A stretch of 6,956 bases of DNA from Chloroflexota bacterium (GTDB taxonomy: Bacteria; Chloroflexota; Limnocylindria; QHBO01): positions 1 through 6,956 of the forward strand of contig JACDBS010000082.1 in the NCBI GenBank assembly GCA_013694795.1, read 5' to 3'. Position numbers and translations under genes: made by a program. Positions 5,708 to 6,956 of this stretch are shown here, piece by piece (positions within the stretch are counted from its first letter, which is position 1; every line of letters starts with the position of its first letter). The notes under the pieces were generated by a model. It worked only from the letters and a program-made list of their open reading frames with translations. It made no database searches and was not told where the DNA came from.

Positions 5708-6271
5708 TCAGGCGAGGAGCGCGGCCAGGTCCCGAAGCGCCCTGTGCTGGAGGACACGAACCGCGCCGGGGCTCCGACCAAGCACGACACCGATCTCACG
5801 CGCCGAGAGGCCGTCGACGAACCGAAGGATGATCACCTGCCGGCGGTCGTCTGCAAGGGTGTCGAGCGCGCGCCGCAGCCTGCGGCTCTCCTCCGCCTGC
5901 CCCACGAGCCCGGCCGGGTCGCCGCCGAGGGCCGGCTCGGACACGCCGTTCAGCGCGGTCGCTCGATGCCGGCCACGAGCACGCAGCGCGTTCGCGATCT
6001 GGTTGTGCGCGATGCGGAAGAGCCACGATCGGAAGCTGGCTCCCTCATCCCGGTAGCGGCCGATGGCGCCCAGCGCGGCCAGGAACGTGCGCTCCGTGGC
6101 ATCTTCGGCGTCATGATGATCGCCGAGCAGGTAGAAGCAGTAGCCATAGACGCGATCAAGGTATCGGCGATAGAGCGCGCCGAAGGCGGCGAGGTCACGC
6201 TGCGCGGCGCGGACATCGGACACGTCCGGATCGATCGTCGCGCGCGGGTCGCCGCGGCGCTCGACGCTCAT
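5708..6271 (-). CDS. ECF-type RNA polymerase sigma factor (sigma-70 family)
   Basis: A 187-residue protein with region sigma-2 at about residues 28-97 and sigma-4 at about 132-185, linked by a short variable segment. Sigma-2 shows LYRRYLDRVYGYCFYLLGD, DAEDATERTFLAAL and FRSWLFRIAHNQIANALR. Sigma-4 shows LDTLADDRRQVIILRFVDGL followed by a helix-turn-helix, SAREIGVVLGRSPGAVRVLQ. Length and two-domain layout fit the ECF group, which directs RNA polymerase to special promoters, often under an anti-sigma factor. I chose the ATG at 6271 because it overlaps the birA stop as ATGA, has GAGAGG about 8 bases upstream, and the sigma-2 domain begins soon after. The same frame stays open to 6436, but that stretch is low-complexity Arg/Gly-rich shadow of birA. 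Next gene begins 49 bases downstream. Regulon and ECF group are unknown. Confidence 0.9.
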   Translation of the reverse strand: MSVERRGDPRATIDPDVSDVRAAQRDLAAFGALYRRYLDRVYGYCFYLLGDHHDAEDATERTFLAALGAIGRYRDEGASFRSWLFRIAHNQIANALRARGRHRATALNGVSEPALGGDPAGLVGQAEESRRLRRALDTLADDRRQVIILRFVDGLSAREIGVVLGRSPGAVRVLQHRALRDLAALLA

Positions 6272-6956
6272 GCGCTGACCTCTCGCCGGACCCGCTCCAC
6301 CTCGCCACTGGTCACGACGTGCCGGCCATCGTCCGACTCGACAACGAGGGCACCGGTGGCATCCAGGTCGACCGCGCGTCCGCGCACCGACCCGTCGGGC
6401 GTGGCGACCGTCACGAGCTCGCCCAGTGTCGTGCACGCCGCGCGATAGCGGGCGAGCGGGGATTCCCCGGTCTCGATCGCCGAGATTTCGACCTCGAGCG
6501 CCTCGAGCAGGCTACGCAGGAGCGCGTCGCGGTCGACCGGCGCGCCGGCCATGTCGGCCAGCGACGTGGCCTCGGCCGCAATCTCTGCGGGCATCGAGGC
6601 GCGCGCCCAGTTGACATTGATGCCCACGCCCACCACGGCGCCGGTCATCCGCTCACCGGCGAAGATCGTCTCGATAAGCAGGCCGCCAACCTTCCTCCCA
6701 TCGGCCGACAGGAGGTCATTCGGCCACTTCAGGCTGACCGGCGCGACGGTCCCGCAGGCGTTCGCCGCCGCCAGCGCAGCGGCCAAGCCGAGCTGCCACG
6801 CCTCGCGCGAGTCGAGCCGCGGACGCAGCGCGACACTGACCATGAGGTTGAGCCCGGGCGGCGAGAGCCATGTCCTGCCGCGCCGGCCTCGACCGGCGGT
6901 CTGCTCATCGGCGACGACCACCCGACCGTCGGCATCGAACTCGCCGAGCATGGCGC
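6268..6956 (-). CDS. birA: Biotin--[acetyl-CoA-carboxylase] ligase, 5' end outside window
   Basis: This enzyme makes biotinyl-AMP from biotin and ATP and transfers biotin to the acceptor lysine of a carrier protein in the cytoplasm. The visible part has the ligase signature GRGRRGRTW (about residues 20-28 from the first ATG at 6951), SLKWPNDLL, KVGGLLIET and GVGINVN. It ends in a small C-terminal beta domain (LGELVTV to TSGEVERV) as in the BPL_C family. The frame stays open from the ATG at 6951 to the window edge. The usual N-terminal STN biotin-binding segment is missing, so that ATG is probably internal and the gene partial. Whether an N-terminal DNA-binding domain exists cannot be seen. 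Its TGA overlaps the sigma-factor ATG (ATGA, 6268-6271). Its place at the head of an acetyl-CoA carboxylase operon fits its role. Confidence 0.93.
   Translation of the reverse strand, partial: AMLGEFDADGRVVVADEQTAGRGRRGRTWLSPPGLNLMVSVALRPRLDSREAWQLGLAAALAAANACGTVAPVSLKWPNDLLSADGRKVGGLLIETIFAGERMTGAVVGVGINVNWARASMPAEIAAEATSLADMAGAPVDRDALLRSLLEALEVEISAIETGESPLARYRAACTTLGELVTVATPDGSVRGRAVDLDATGALVVESDDGRHVVTSGEVERVRREVSA

Noticed and set aside
4159..5832. 557-codon open frame on the plus strand opposite accD and its neighbours
   Set aside because: It is antisense to several well-supported genes, has Arg/Ala/Gly-rich low-complexity composition and no recognisable domain. It is a GC-rich shadow of the minus-strand coding frames.
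6272..6436. Upstream extension of the sigma factor by 55 codons
   Set aside because: The extension lies entirely within birA, is Arg/Gly-rich without sigma homology, and the ATGA overlap with GAGAGG supports the start at 6271.
1..6956. tRNA, rRNA, CRISPR array, insertion sequence or intrinsic terminator
   Set aside because: No cloverleaf, repeat-spacer array, transposase or hairpin followed by a T-run was seen. The coding sequences leave almost no space for them.

Overview
The window is a single, tightly packed operon-like block read entirely on the minus strand, with no gene-free stretch longer than 49 bases. It encodes malonyl-CoA synthesis and the steps around it. In transcription order (right to left) the genes are: a biotin protein ligase (5' end cut off by the window edge), an ECF-type sigma factor, a small one-helix membrane protein, accD, accA, an accB-like gene, fabD, accC and fabZ. 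Six of the eight junctions overlap by 1 or 4 bases or lie 4 bases apart. The exceptions are the 49-base gap after the sigma gene and the 15-base gap before accD. Shine-Dalgarno sequences of the GAGAGG/GGAGG type precede most starts.

The organism is a GC-rich bacterium. Third codon positions are dominated by G and C, which also produces many long spurious antisense reading frames. A split AccA/AccD carboxyltransferase in a compact acc-fab operon, with an ECF sigma factor and a small membrane protein upstream, would fit an uncultured soil or freshwater lineage such as the Chloroflexota. That placement rests on general resemblance only and is tentative. Of nine gene ends, eight use TGA, one uses TAG and none uses TAA.

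Functionally, BirA would attach biotin to a carrier protein, AccC would carboxylate the biotin, and AccA/AccD would transfer the carboxyl to acetyl-CoA. FabD would move malonyl to ACP, and FabZ would dehydrate 3-hydroxyacyl-ACP in the elongation cycle.

Two lesions or innovations break this simple picture. First, the AccB-like protein aligns without gaps to the biotinyl hairpin but has Gly114 (EMLGV) where the biotin-accepting Lys (EAMKM) should be, so it cannot carry biotin in the standard way. Second, accD has an in-frame TAG at 4564-4566, exactly at a position that is normally Gln (PEGFQ.AEFL), with a well-conserved reading frame continuing for 96 codons to accA. The sigma factor and membrane protein inserted between birA and accD suggest a regulatory module tied to fatty-acid or envelope synthesis. 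This is inference.
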